From Bacillus sp. EB106-08-02-XG196 (GTDB lineage: Bacteria > Bacillota > Bacilli > Bacillales > Cytobacillaceae): 64,000 nucleotides of DNA. Position numbers and translations under genes: made by a program. The stretch covers positions 124,001 to 188,000 of the forward strand of contig NZ_JABWSY010000007.1 in the NCBI RefSeq assembly GCF_013396335.1, written 5' to 3'. This document shows positions 1 through 7,777 of this stretch, piece by piece (positions within the stretch are counted from its first letter, which is position 1; every line of letters starts with the position of its first letter). Below the pieces are notes generated by a model that was not told where the DNA came from, ran no database searches, and saw nothing but the letters and a program-made list of their open reading frames with translations.

Positions 1-389
1 AACAAAACCTCACCTTTCAATACTTCATTCCCATTTTGGTTTACAGCCTGAACTTGGAAACGAAGATTTGGTTCATTTATCTCTTTCAATGTAGCTTTCA
101 GTGTAATCACATCATTTAAAAAGACCATTCCTTTAAAGCGGATGGAATAATCCTTGACGAAACCTTCTTCAAAATACGGTGTAAAAAGCTTTGCGAGATT
201 ACCCATCGTCCACATACCATGTGCGATTATTCCTGGTAATCCTGCCTTTTTAGCTTCCTCATCAATAGTATGAATCGGATTAAAATCTCCAGAAGCACCT
301 GCATATTTAATTAAATCGATTCTTGAGACAGGCTCTAACTGAATTTCTTTTACGGAATCACCAACTTGTAACTGTGTAAGAGTACTCAT
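1..389 (-). CDS. MaoC-like (R)-enoyl-CoA hydratase, C-terminus cut by window edge
   Basis: Reading leftward from the ATG at 389 gives at least 129 codons with no stop before the edge. The protein carries the hydratase-2/MaoC signature GASGDFNPIH, with the Asp and His expected to activate water, followed by GIIAHGMWTMG, which is typical of the family. The predicted reaction is hydration of a trans-2-enoyl-CoA. Its start overlaps the stop of the gene at 386-835 (ATGA), so the two are translationally coupled and probably form a heteromeric hydratase, as in other split MaoC pairs. The substrate cannot be told from sequence. Confidence 0.88.
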   Translation of the reverse strand, partial: MSTLTQLQVGDSVKEIQLEPVSRIDLIKYAGASGDFNPIHTIDEEAKKAGLPGIIAHGMWTMGNLAKLFTPYFEEGFVKDYSIRFKGMVFLNDVITLKATLKEINEPNLRFQVQAVNQNGNEVLKGEVL

Positions 390-835
390 TTTGTCAGCAC
401 CTTCCTCACTGCTTCAGAAATTACAACGGTCGAGGTTGAACTGAAAATCGTATTACCTGCTAAATCCTCACCAAAGCTCTCTAGTATCAGAAAACCCATT
501 TCGCCAAAATTCCCTTTTTTCTCAAAGTATTTTTTCACTTCGGAGTAACATAAAATCTCTTCTCCAACCAATAATGGTCGTTCGTAATGAAAAGTCTGTT
601 CTCCGTGGATTAATCCTTTATTAGGAAGATTAAATCCCTCAATCACACCATAGTCAAACGTCCTTGGAAATGTTGGCGGTGCAATATTATTTCGAAATCT
701 TGAATTTCTCCCTGTTTCTTCATCAAAATAAATGGGGTGAAGGTCTCCGATTGCTTCCGCAAATTTCTTCACTGCCCCTCTTTCCACAACGTTTTTCACT
801 TTAGTGGAACGTTTACCAACTTGATCACTGAACAA
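386..835 (-). CDS. FAS1-like dehydratase / MaoC N-terminal-domain protein
   Basis: This 149-residue protein has a single hot-dog fold of the FAS1-type dehydratase group, with IGDLHPIYFDEE and FPRTF in the positions where MaoC proteins carry the active-site region. The start is a TTG preceded by GAGGATAAT. It overlaps the following MaoC gene by four bases, and such pairs usually form a heterodimer in which only the partner has the complete catalytic motif. The operon order dehydrogenase-SDR-this protein-MaoC implies acyl-CoA chain degradation or modification. Substrate unknown. Confidence 0.8.
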   Translation of the reverse strand: MFSDQVGKRSTKVKNVVERGAVKKFAEAIGDLHPIYFDEETGRNSRFRNNIAPPTFPRTFDYGVIEGFNLPNKGLIHGEQTFHYERPLLVGEEILCYSEVKKYFEKKGNFGEMGFLILESFGEDLAGNTIFSSTSTVVISEAVRKVLTK

Positions 836-859
836 ATTATCCTCGCCTCACTTTAGTTA

Positions 860-1624
860 TTAATTTTTTGGTCCACCAGCAACATAGATAACCTGACCAT
901 TAACAAAGGACGATTTTTCATCGGCAAAAAATGCCACAGCATTGGCAATATCTTCAGGCTTTCCACTTCTTCCAACAGGGATATTGGCTACACTAGCTTG
1001 GATTAATTGCTCAAATGGAACCCCAATTCTTGCTGCAGTTTCCTTTGTCATTTCCGTTTCAATAAACCCTGGTGCAACGGAGTTTGCAGTAATCCCATAT
1101 CTTCCCAGCTCAATCGCAAGCGTTTTTGTGAAACCCTGTAACCCTGCTTTGGCGGCAGCATAATTGGCCTGACCCCGATTACCAAGGGCAGAAGTCGAAG
1201 AAATATTAATGATGCGTCCATATTTATTTTCAACCATATACCTCTGAGCAGCACGTGCAGCATTGAAGGATCCTTTTAAGTGAACATCCATGACCATTTG
1301 CCAGTCAGAGTCTGTCATTTTAAATAAAAGATTATCACGGATAACACCTGCATTATTGACTAGAATATCAATTGAGCCAAGTGCCTCATACGCCTCTTTA
1401 AAGGCACTCTCCACTTGCTCGGCATCGACTACGTTTGCGACCTTTGAAAAAACGTCATAACCCTTTTCTCTAAGTTCATTCGTTGTTTCTGCTAATGCTT
1501 CTTCATTTAAATCAATAAACGCTACCTTCGCGCCTTCCTCGGCAAAACGTTCCACAATCCCCTTACCAATCCCCCGGCTTCCTCCTGTTACAAACGCCAC
1601 TCTTCCTAAAAATCTACCTGTCAT
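860..1624 (-). CDS. FabG-like short-chain dehydrogenase (3-oxoacyl-CoA/ACP reductase type)
   Basis: This is a classical SDR of 254 residues. It has the nucleotide-binding TGGSRGIG at residues 13-20, NNAG at 90-93, a catalytic Ser near 142, and Tyr155/Lys159 in YAAAK. A strong AGGAGG lies before the ATG at 1624. It sits between the acyl-CoA dehydrogenase and the dehydratase pair. It therefore probably oxidises the hydroxyacyl-CoA made by the hydratase, or acts in reverse, using NAD(P). The primary fatty-acid-synthesis fabG normally lies in the fab cluster, so this is most likely a catabolic paralogue. Confidence 0.88.
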   Translation of the reverse strand: MTGRFLGRVAFVTGGSRGIGKGIVERFAEEGAKVAFIDLNEEALAETTNELREKGYDVFSKVANVVDAEQVESAFKEAYEALGSIDILVNNAGVIRDNLLFKMTDSDWQMVMDVHLKGSFNAARAAQRYMVENKYGRIINISSTSALGNRGQANYAAAKAGLQGFTKTLAIELGRYGITANSVAPGFIETEMTKETAARIGVPFEQLIQASVANIPVGRSGKPEDIANAVAFFADEKSSFVNGQVIYVAGGPKN

Positions 1625-1690
1625 TTCTAATCCTCCTGTAAAAAAATAGTAATCTATTCAATTTTAATAGACAACGCTTACAAATACTAT

Positions 1691-2869
1691 TTAAACGTAT
1701 TGCCCTACCTTTACATGTCCCTTAATCAAATTCCGCGCAATTATCATTCGCTGGATTTCATCGGTACCATCGTAAATTCTCCAAAGTCTTGCTTCACGGT
1801 ACCAGCGCTCGATTGGCAGTTCTCTCGTATAGCCCATTCCTCCATGGATTTGAAGCACACGGTCTACCACATTATTTCCCATATTCGCGCCATAAAGCTT
1901 TGCCATTGAAGCTAGGTGACGATTATCTTCACCGTTATCAAGAGTGAATGCCGCATTTAAAACCAACCATTTAGCCGCTTCAATTTCTACTGCTGAGTCA
2001 GCTATTTGCCACTGAATTGCTTGTCTTTCTGCAATCGGTTTTCCAAAGGTAATCCGTTCTTTTGAATAGTCAATCGCCATCTGCAATAGTCGCTCTGCCG
2101 CTCCTACCGCTCTTGCGCCAACAACCCATCTAGCAAAACCAATCCATTCTAATCCAAGATTATAGCCCTTGTGTAACTCACCAAGAATATTCTCTTCCGG
2201 AACACGAACATTTTCGAATACTAGGCCGGCTGGACCCCATTCTCCCATCGTATGTATATACTCTGACTCCCAGCCCATATCACGATCAACAATAAAGCAG
2301 GTAACACCTTCCCGCCCATGGGTAGATTGGTGTAATTCTTTATCTGTAATCGCAATTGCCATAACAAAATCCGCTTCATTCCCACCGGTAATGAACGTCT
2401 TCTCCCCATTTAACACCCAGTCACTGCCATCTTTTACAGCTGTCATCTTAATGTTTCTCGTATCGGAACCAGCACCAGGCTCTGTCATCGCAAAGCATGA
2501 CTTTTTCTCACCATTAATGGTAGGCAGCAGGTATTTTTTCTTTTGTTCTTCGTTCCCGTAATAAAGGATGTTATCTGCAGAACCGCCAAAGCTAAATGGA
2601 ACAAACGTTTTGGAAACCTCCATTAATACAATAGCCATCATCATTTGCCCTAGATTAGCTCCACCATACTCTTCAGGTGTATTAATACCCCAGAAACCAG
2701 CTTCCTTTGCTTTTAATTGAAGCTCCTTTAGTATTTCTTTAGAAAGGCTCGGTTTCCCTTCCCTTTCATTTCTTAATACATCATTTTCTAGTGGAACCAA
2801 TTCTTTTTCTACAAATTTTCTAATTGTCTTCTGGACCATTTTTTGTTCATCTGTCAGACGTAAATGCAT
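1691..2869 (-). CDS. acyl-CoA dehydrogenase
   Basis: This 392-residue flavoprotein has the three acyl-CoA dehydrogenase domains, including FAMTEPGAGSD (FAD/substrate contact) and QIHGGMGYTRE near the C-terminus. The ATG at 2869 is chosen because GGAG lies eight bases upstream; an in-frame GTG at 2878 would sit on top of that site. Around residue 367 the motif reads YDGTDEIQR. In MCAD-type enzymes the matching YEGT glutamate is the catalytic base, so here an aspartate may serve, or the base lies elsewhere. It is the first gene of the leftward operon, behind a TetR-type palindrome. Confidence 0.9.
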   Translation of the reverse strand: MHLRLTDEQKMVQKTIRKFVEKELVPLENDVLRNEREGKPSLSKEILKELQLKAKEAGFWGINTPEEYGGANLGQMMMAIVLMEVSKTFVPFSFGGSADNILYYGNEEQKKKYLLPTINGEKKSCFAMTEPGAGSDTRNIKMTAVKDGSDWVLNGEKTFITGGNEADFVMAIAITDKELHQSTHGREGVTCFIVDRDMGWESEYIHTMGEWGPAGLVFENVRVPEENILGELHKGYNLGLEWIGFARWVVGARAVGAAERLLQMAIDYSKERITFGKPIAERQAIQWQIADSAVEIEAAKWLVLNAAFTLDNGEDNRHLASMAKLYGANMGNNVVDRVLQIHGGMGYTRELPIERWYREARLWRIYDGTDEIQRMIIARNLIKGHVKVGQYV

Positions 2870-3212
2870 ACCTTTCACTCCATCCTTATTAGTAGAATTT
2901 AGTCATAAAGCCCGTAATAATATATGCAGGCAAAACCGGATACATACCTACCGGTTGGTATGTTATTTTAATTGTATTCTGAACTTTCAGATAAAACAAG
3001 TTATTTTTGTTTAAAATTTACTATTCTCTCTTTTTCAAAAATTGATTTATAAAAGTGGTTACCAATTTGTAATCTTTTTATTGTAGTTATGTAGATTTCC
3101 AGTTTTCTGATATTCCAAAACCCGTCAAACTTTAGTAATATAGTATATGTGACTCTATAAATTTGTAAAAACCTAGGAAAACTTTCCCTCCAAGAGAGGA
3201 TAGGAGAAATAA
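2870..3212. other. divergent intergenic region
   Basis: This stretch has no gene. It separates the leftward acyl-CoA operon from the rightward kinase and holds the palindrome at 2942-2963. The rest is AT-rich and no promoter could be placed with confidence for the kinase, although AGGATAGGAG before 3213 is a clear ribosome binding site. Confidence 0.6.
2942..2963. promoter_or_regulatory. TetR-family-type operator palindrome
   Basis: The sequence is ACATACCTA-CCGG-TTGGTATGT: nine-base arms with one mismatch around a CCGG centre, ending 73 bp before the acyl-CoA dehydrogenase start. Many TetR-family regulators of acyl-CoA and drug genes bind palindromes of this size and centre. No such regulator is encoded in the window. 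Confidence 0.6.
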
Positions 3213-4505
3213 ATGAATAAACCGAAATTAGTATTCCTGTACCTAATTACCAGCTTAATTTGGATTTACGCAAGTAATTATTTACTGACTCATTATATCC
3301 CTTCGCACCTTAATAATTATTTTGAACGGGGGAAAGAAATATTCTATATTCTTGTAACAGGCGGAATTTTTTATTTTTTCATCCTTAAAAAGGAAGAACT
3401 AGTTTCTACAAAAGAACAAGAAAAACGTTTATCTACTCTCATCAACTCAATGGTAGATTTCGTAAACTTCAAAGATGGTGAAGGTCGCTGGATTCAATCC
3501 AATGACTTTGGACTGAAATTATTTCAGCTCGAGAATGTCGATTATTTTGGAAAAAAAGACTCCGAATTAGCAGAATACACTGAGTTCTATGGTGATGCGC
3601 TGAGATTCTGTGAAGTATCTGATGAGGAAACGTGGGAAAAGGGTACTATCACACGCTGTGAAGAGGTTGTGCCGCGTCCCGATGGAACATCGAAGATTTT
3701 TGATACGATAAAAGTTCCGTTGTTTCATGAGGATGGAACTAGAGAAGGATTAGTTATTATTGGGCGTGATATTACGACACTAAGACAAACAGAAGAACGG
3801 TTGAATCGAACTGAAAAATTATCCGTCGTCGGTGAGTTATCTGCTAGTGTCGCCCACGAGATAAGAAATCCACTCACCTCCTTAAAGGGTTTTGTACAAT
3901 TGTTACAAATGGAAGATGATAAACACCAAGATTATTACCAAATTATGTTAGATGAATTAAATCGAATCAACCACATTGTTAGTGAACTATTGTTATTAGC
4001 AAAACCACAGCACTTAAAATATTCGAAATTGGCTATACAAAGGGTATTAAATGATGTTATTTCGTTACTAGCCGTTGAAGCATCCCTTTACAATGTACAG
4101 CTTGAGTCTAATTTCCCAAAAGAGGATATTATAATTGAATGTGAGCCAAATCAGTTAAAGCAATTATTTATTAATTTAATCAAAAATTCGATCGAAGCAT
4201 CTAATCATGACAGTAAAATATTGATTAGTCTTGATCAAATAGAACAGGATAAAATAGCTATTACGGTGAAAGACAATGGATGCGGTATTTCTAAGGAACG
4301 TCTACAAAAAATCGGAGAACCCTTCTATTCCTCAAAGGAGAAAGGCACAGGCTTAGGCTTAACAGTCAGCTATAAAATTGTCCAATCCCATAATGGTCAT
4401 ATTATTTTTGACAGTGAGCAAGGCTGCGGAACAACGGTTAACATTACCTTACCAATGGTCCAGGATCCCTCGCTTACAAAAAGTCATTCTGTAGTGACTG
4501 CATAA
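3213..4505 (+). CDS. membrane sensor histidine kinase with PAS domain, sporulation-kinase-like
   Basis: The 430-residue protein has two membrane segments (about 5-27 and 43-58), a PAS domain (about 75-190), a HisKA domain with phospho-acceptor His215 in SVAHEIRNPLTSLKG, and a C-terminal HATPase with N box (FINLIKNSIEA), DNGCGI and GTGLGL. No response regulator gene is adjacent, so it is an orphan kinase. The H-box and architecture are those of the KinA/KinB/KinE kinases that feed the Spo0F-Spo0A phosphorelay. That role is inferred from resemblance. A terminator follows directly. Confidence 0.88.
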   Translation: MNKPKLVFLYLITSLIWIYASNYLLTHYIPSHLNNYFERGKEIFYILVTGGIFYFFILKKEELVSTKEQEKRLSTLINSMVDFVNFKDGEGRWIQSNDFGLKLFQLENVDYFGKKDSELAEYTEFYGDALRFCEVSDEETWEKGTITRCEEVVPRPDGTSKIFDTIKVPLFHEDGTREGLVIIGRDITTLRQTEERLNRTEKLSVVGELSASVAHEIRNPLTSLKGFVQLLQMEDDKHQDYYQIMLDELNRINHIVSELLLLAKPQHLKYSKLAIQRVLNDVISLLAVEASLYNVQLESNFPKEDIIIECEPNQLKQLFINLIKNSIEASNHDSKILISLDQIEQDKIAITVKDNGCGISKERLQKIGEPFYSSKEKGTGLGLTVSYKIVQSHNGHIIFDSEQGCGTTVNITLPMVQDPSLTKSHSVVTA

Positions 4506-4507
4506 AA

Positions 4508-4542
4508 AGATTGCCTTTCCTGTCGGAAAAGGCAATTTTTTG
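4508..4542 (+). terminator. intrinsic terminator of the histidine kinase gene
   Basis: TTGCCTTTCC pairs with GGAAAAGGCAA (one bulge, four-base loop), followed by TTTTTT, directly after the kinase stop. Confidence 0.85.
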
Positions 4543-4557
4543 TATAAGGAAATTCCA

Positions 4558-4770
4558 CTAATGGGAACTAACTTTACGGATATGTTTTTGTCGTATATCT
4601 TTTAAATGTAACCGGATTAAAAAGGTAATTCCCAATATGATTCGATTATTCCAAAGCCTTGCTTTTATTTTTGGTCCGTAAACATAACGATTCCAAAGTA
4701 GATATATTGACTCCTCAAGGATAATAAATAGGATGTATATTACTGCTGCCATACCAATCCAATACCACAT
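4558..4770 (-). CDS. small hypothetical membrane protein
   Basis: The product has 70 residues, with one strong membrane segment near the N-terminus (IGMAAVIYILFIIL) and a basic C-terminal half rich in Arg, Lys and His. GAGGGG lies ten bases before the ATG. I do not recognise the family. It is a single gene between the kinase terminator and the repeat element. Confidence 0.55.
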   Translation of the reverse strand: MWYWIGMAAVIYILFIILEESIYLLWNRYVYGPKIKARLWNNRIILGITFLIRLHLKDIRQKHIRKVSSH

Positions 4771-4911
4771 ATCAAGAACCCCCCTCTTCCATAATTATTT
4801 CTCTAAATATCTATTAACCTTATCTTTATTATACCTTCTACCCTTTAGACAATTGAGAAATTTCAATCCCCTTTTATTTACAATTTTCAACATAATGCTG
4901 TGTAAATGGGG

Positions 4912-5106
4912 CTGTTGATTTGTGCTCCAGGCGCTTCGCTTTCCGCAGGCGGTTCGGGAAGCCTCCTCGGCGCTAAAGCGCCTGCGGGGTCTCCCCTGTC
5001 CCGTCCTCCTGCAGGACACTGATTTTACATCCTCGAATCCGCCCACGCACGAAGAAAATGCGATAGCATTTTCGAGGAGTCTCGCGCCTTCCGCACAAAT
5101 CAACAG
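4912..5106. repeat. GC-rich intergenic element with 14-bp perfect terminal inverted repeats (MITE-like)
   Basis: CTGTTGATTTGTGC at 4912-4925 recurs exactly inverted at 5093-5106. With three mismatches the arms extend to 23 bases (to GGCGC inside). The 195-bp interior is clearly richer in G+C than the flanks and contains self-complementary segments: GGCGCTAAAGCGCC near 4970 and GAAAATGC-GATA-GCATTTTC near 5053-5072. It has no convincing gene, although open frames cross it on both strands. Size and structure fit a non-autonomous mobile or REP-like element. I did not see a second copy in this window. Confidence 0.75.
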
Positions 5107-5149
5107 TGTTCTAAGATCAACAGTTACCTTTAACACAGCCAACAAAATA

Positions 5150-5198
5150 AAAAACGGCTTAGCTTCCCTCTTGAGTGGGAAACTTAGCCCTTTTTTGT
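5150..5198. terminator. bidirectional terminator-like hairpin
   Basis: GGCTTAGCTTCCC pairs imperfectly with GGGAAACTTAGCC; T runs follow on the right, and A runs on the left give T runs on the minus strand. It most likely ends the leftward holin gene. Confidence 0.7.
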
Positions 5199-5205
5199 TT
5201 TTATT

Positions 5206-5472
5206 TTAGTTCGGTTCTTTGTAATTTTTTGCTCGTGCGCTGTCACTCATACCTTTTGTTGTTGGGTCTTGAATAAGCCCCATCATGGAAAGTAAAATAA
5301 ATAATGCATTAACAAAAGTTAAAATGGATTGCTGAATGGCATCTGAAAGTTGAAAATCTGTTATCCCTAATGCATTTAATCCTCCCAAAAGCATTTGTGC
5401 AACAATCATTAACTGAGCAACAAAGGCCATAACCCAGCTTTTGTTTTTAAAGCGGACCTTCCAGTTGATCAT
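5206..5472 (-). CDS. phage holin, phi-LC3-like family
   Basis: The 88-residue protein opens with INWKVRFKNKSW, has two hydrophobic segments (about 15-36 and 48-66) and ends with QDPTTKGMSDSARAKNYKEPN. This is the signature of the phi-LC3 family of small phage holins, which form membrane lesions that release endolysin. AGGAGATGGG precedes the ATG. No endolysin, tail or other phage gene is nearby, so it is an orphan: either a prophage relic or a domesticated gene as in some Bacillus genomes. Confidence 0.85.
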   Translation of the reverse strand: MINWKVRFKNKSWVMAFVAQLMIVAQMLLGGLNALGITDFQLSDAIQQSILTFVNALFILLSMMGLIQDPTTKGMSDSARAKNYKEPN

Positions 5473-5563
5473 TTTCCCATCTCCTTCCTATGTTATAGAA
5501 GTTCTTTCTACTAACATATGCTTGGACTGAAAATGGTTGTCCGCCATTATCACAGAATCTTAT

Positions 5564-6919
5564 TTATATTTCTCTTCTCATTGCCTTTAAAACATCCACT
5601 TTCGTTGCTCTTTGGGCGGGGCGAAGACCTGATAGGATCGTAACGCCATAACAGATAGCCACACAGATAATAGGCAGACTAAGTGGAATTTCGCTAAATA
5701 TAAGATCAGGAGGGGTTTCTTCACCAAAGGCCTGCTTAATGATTAAAGGAATGACAAAATTGACTGCGTAACTAATCCCGTAGGAAACAATAGTACCAAT
5801 TAATGCCCCAATCAGACCAATATAACTACTTTCTAGCAGGAAAATTCGTTTTATTGTACGAGGAGTTGCTCCGATTGCTTTCATAATTCCAATATCGGGT
5901 GCGCGCTCTGTTACGGCCATCGTCATTGTATTGTAGATACCGATTGAAGCAATTAGAATCGCAATCGTACCTATAAAAATAAGTCCAACCTTTGCGATTG
6001 CAAACATCAAATTAACTTGCTTCAACTCATTTACTACTGAATAAGTTGCGTATTTCTCTTCTTTTAATTTGTCTGCTATGCCTTGGACCACTTCCATATT
6101 TTTCGCGTGAATTTTCACATCGTCAAAAGAATTCTTATTAGCTTCAAGTTCAGCTAACTCCACCTCATTATTTGAATCAAGGACAATCCCTTTTGGTGTT
6201 CCCGTAAATGCCTCAATTTCCTTCAGGATATCCCCTGAAATATATACACTTCTATCCTCCTGCCATTCCTTGGTTGGTTTTTTAGATATTCCCACAACGG
6301 TAACGGGTATGATTTTATCTACTGGTTTACCCTCCTCGACTTTTTGAACAGTAAGATTGATTTTTTCTCCAATCAGTTCTCCATTAAAACGAAACTCTTC
6401 TTTCAATTGACCTTTTTCGTCAAACCATTCCTTTTTCGTTTCCCCCTTTATAGCAAGATTGAGCGGGAAATGATAGCCAACTACTACTTCATCTTTTGCC
6501 TTAGCGAGACGGCCTTCTGACAATTCAAAACCAGCTTTTATTTCAGACGGAAAATTAGTAACCACGGTTTGTGTACTTAGCTGATAATCACCAATTGAAT
6601 AGGACCCTTCCTGTTGCAGAATTTTCCGCGTCGTTATGGCTTTAACATCCTTAAGCTTTTCAAAAGCCTGTATATCTTTATCTTCTATCTGGCGATAACC
6701 GTTTTCATCATTTGTTTCTTGTCCATATACATCAATCTGTGTAACAATCCCACCTTCTAGTATTTCATTGACAACTGATTTTTGTAATCCAAACCCAACG
6801 GATGCAAGAACAATTAAGAATGCACAGCCCATTGCTGTAGCAAGTATGGTCATGTAAACTCTTGTTCTATTTTTCTTCATATTTTGACGAACGAAACGGA
6901 ATTGGTCTCTCAGCTTCAT
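5564..6919 (-). CDS. MacB/FtsX-type ABC transporter permease
   Basis: At 451 residues, this has an N-terminal membrane segment (about 22-45), a large extracytoplasmic domain (about 46-305), and three C-terminal membrane segments with the FtsX-type stretch GIYNTMTMAVTERAPDIGIMK. This is the topology of MacB-like permeases, which do not import but act mechanically in efflux, lipoprotein handling or peptide resistance. Its start overlaps the ATPase stop (ATGA), so the two are coupled. Substrate unknown; no adjacent two-component system or membrane-fusion protein hints at it. Confidence 0.88.
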   Translation of the reverse strand: MKLRDQFRFVRQNMKKNRTRVYMTILATAMGCAFLIVLASVGFGLQKSVVNEILEGGIVTQIDVYGQETNDENGYRQIEDKDIQAFEKLKDVKAITTRKILQQEGSYSIGDYQLSTQTVVTNFPSEIKAGFELSEGRLAKAKDEVVVGYHFPLNLAIKGETKKEWFDEKGQLKEEFRFNGELIGEKINLTVQKVEEGKPVDKIIPVTVVGISKKPTKEWQEDRSVYISGDILKEIEAFTGTPKGIVLDSNNEVELAELEANKNSFDDVKIHAKNMEVVQGIADKLKEEKYATYSVVNELKQVNLMFAIAKVGLIFIGTIAILIASIGIYNTMTMAVTERAPDIGIMKAIGATPRTIKRIFLLESSYIGLIGALIGTIVSYGISYAVNFVIPLIIKQAFGEETPPDLIFSEIPLSLPIICVAICYGVTILSGLRPAQRATKVDVLKAMRREI

Positions 6920-7605
6920 ACAAGCACCTCCTCATTCATTCGCCCATCAGTTAATTCAATGGTTCGATGACCGATTTCAGCTACCTTTTCATCATGGGTA
7001 ATGATTAGAAAGGTAATCCCTAAATCTGCATTCAACTGCTTAATAAACTTCAATAAATCATCCTCGGTTTCACTATCAAGACTGCCAGTGGGTTCATCAG
7101 CTAGAATAATAGGAGGATTAACAATTAAAGCACGGGCAATACTCACCCTCTGCTGCTGTCCCCCCGATAATTCTCCTGGGTAGTGTTCCTGGTAATCTGC
7201 TAAACCAACTTTAGCCAGCATTTCATTTGTCTGTTTTTTTCTTTTATCTTCGTTGACTCCTTTTAAAATAAGTGGAAGTTCCACATTCTGAAAAGCTGTC
7301 ATACTCGGTATCAATTGAAAGCTTTGAAAAATAAAACCGAGGTTCTTGATTCTAAATTCTGCAAATTTGGTCTCATTCAATTGTGAAACCTTCTGGCCAT
7401 TGATCCATATTTCACCTTCTTTCGGGTGAATAAAACCACTTACCAGGTTTAGTAAAGTTGATTTACCAGAACCACTCCTGCCAACTATGGTTACGATTTC
7501 CCCTTTTTCAACTTCAAAAGATATATCTCTTAGTACTGGAATGACGGTTTGTCTTCCTTTTTTTCCTACAGCAAATTCATGACTTAAGTTTTTGATTGTA
7601 ATCAT
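6916..7605 (-). CDS. MacB/LolD-type ABC transporter ATP-binding protein
   Basis: The protein has 229 residues with Walker A GRSGSGKS at 43-50, the Q-loop in FIFQSFQLIP, signature LSGGQQQR from 146, and Walker B ILADEPTGSLD from 167. This matches the MacB/LolD ATPase group, which always pairs with FtsX-type permeases such as the next gene. AGGAGG lies before the ATG. The upstream region to 7777 is shared with the divergent PBP gene. Confidence 0.92.
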   Translation of the reverse strand: MITIKNLSHEFAVGKKGRQTVIPVLRDISFEVEKGEIVTIVGRSGSGKSTLLNLVSGFIHPKEGEIWINGQKVSQLNETKFAEFRIKNLGFIFQSFQLIPSMTAFQNVELPLILKGVNEDKRKKQTNEMLAKVGLADYQEHYPGELSGGQQQRVSIARALIVNPPIILADEPTGSLDSETEDDLLKFIKQLNADLGITFLIITHDEKVAEIGHRTIELTDGRMNEEVLV

Positions 7606-7777
7606 AATATCCTCCTGTTTCCCTACTTCACCTTAATAGACGAAGTCCTCTCATCAAATCCCTACAGGTTATGGAATTATTTTTGTCATTCCCCAAAAAG
7701 GGCTATGATTGGTGTTTTTCTGCTAAAAAATTTATAATGAATAAAGCAAAAAATCCTTTTGAAGGAAAGGAGACATA

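Noticed and set aside
4795-5209. Two overlapping open frames of about 100 residues across the GC-rich repeat
   Set aside because: They arise because the GC-rich element lacks stop codons; their composition is not protein-like and no start signal is present.
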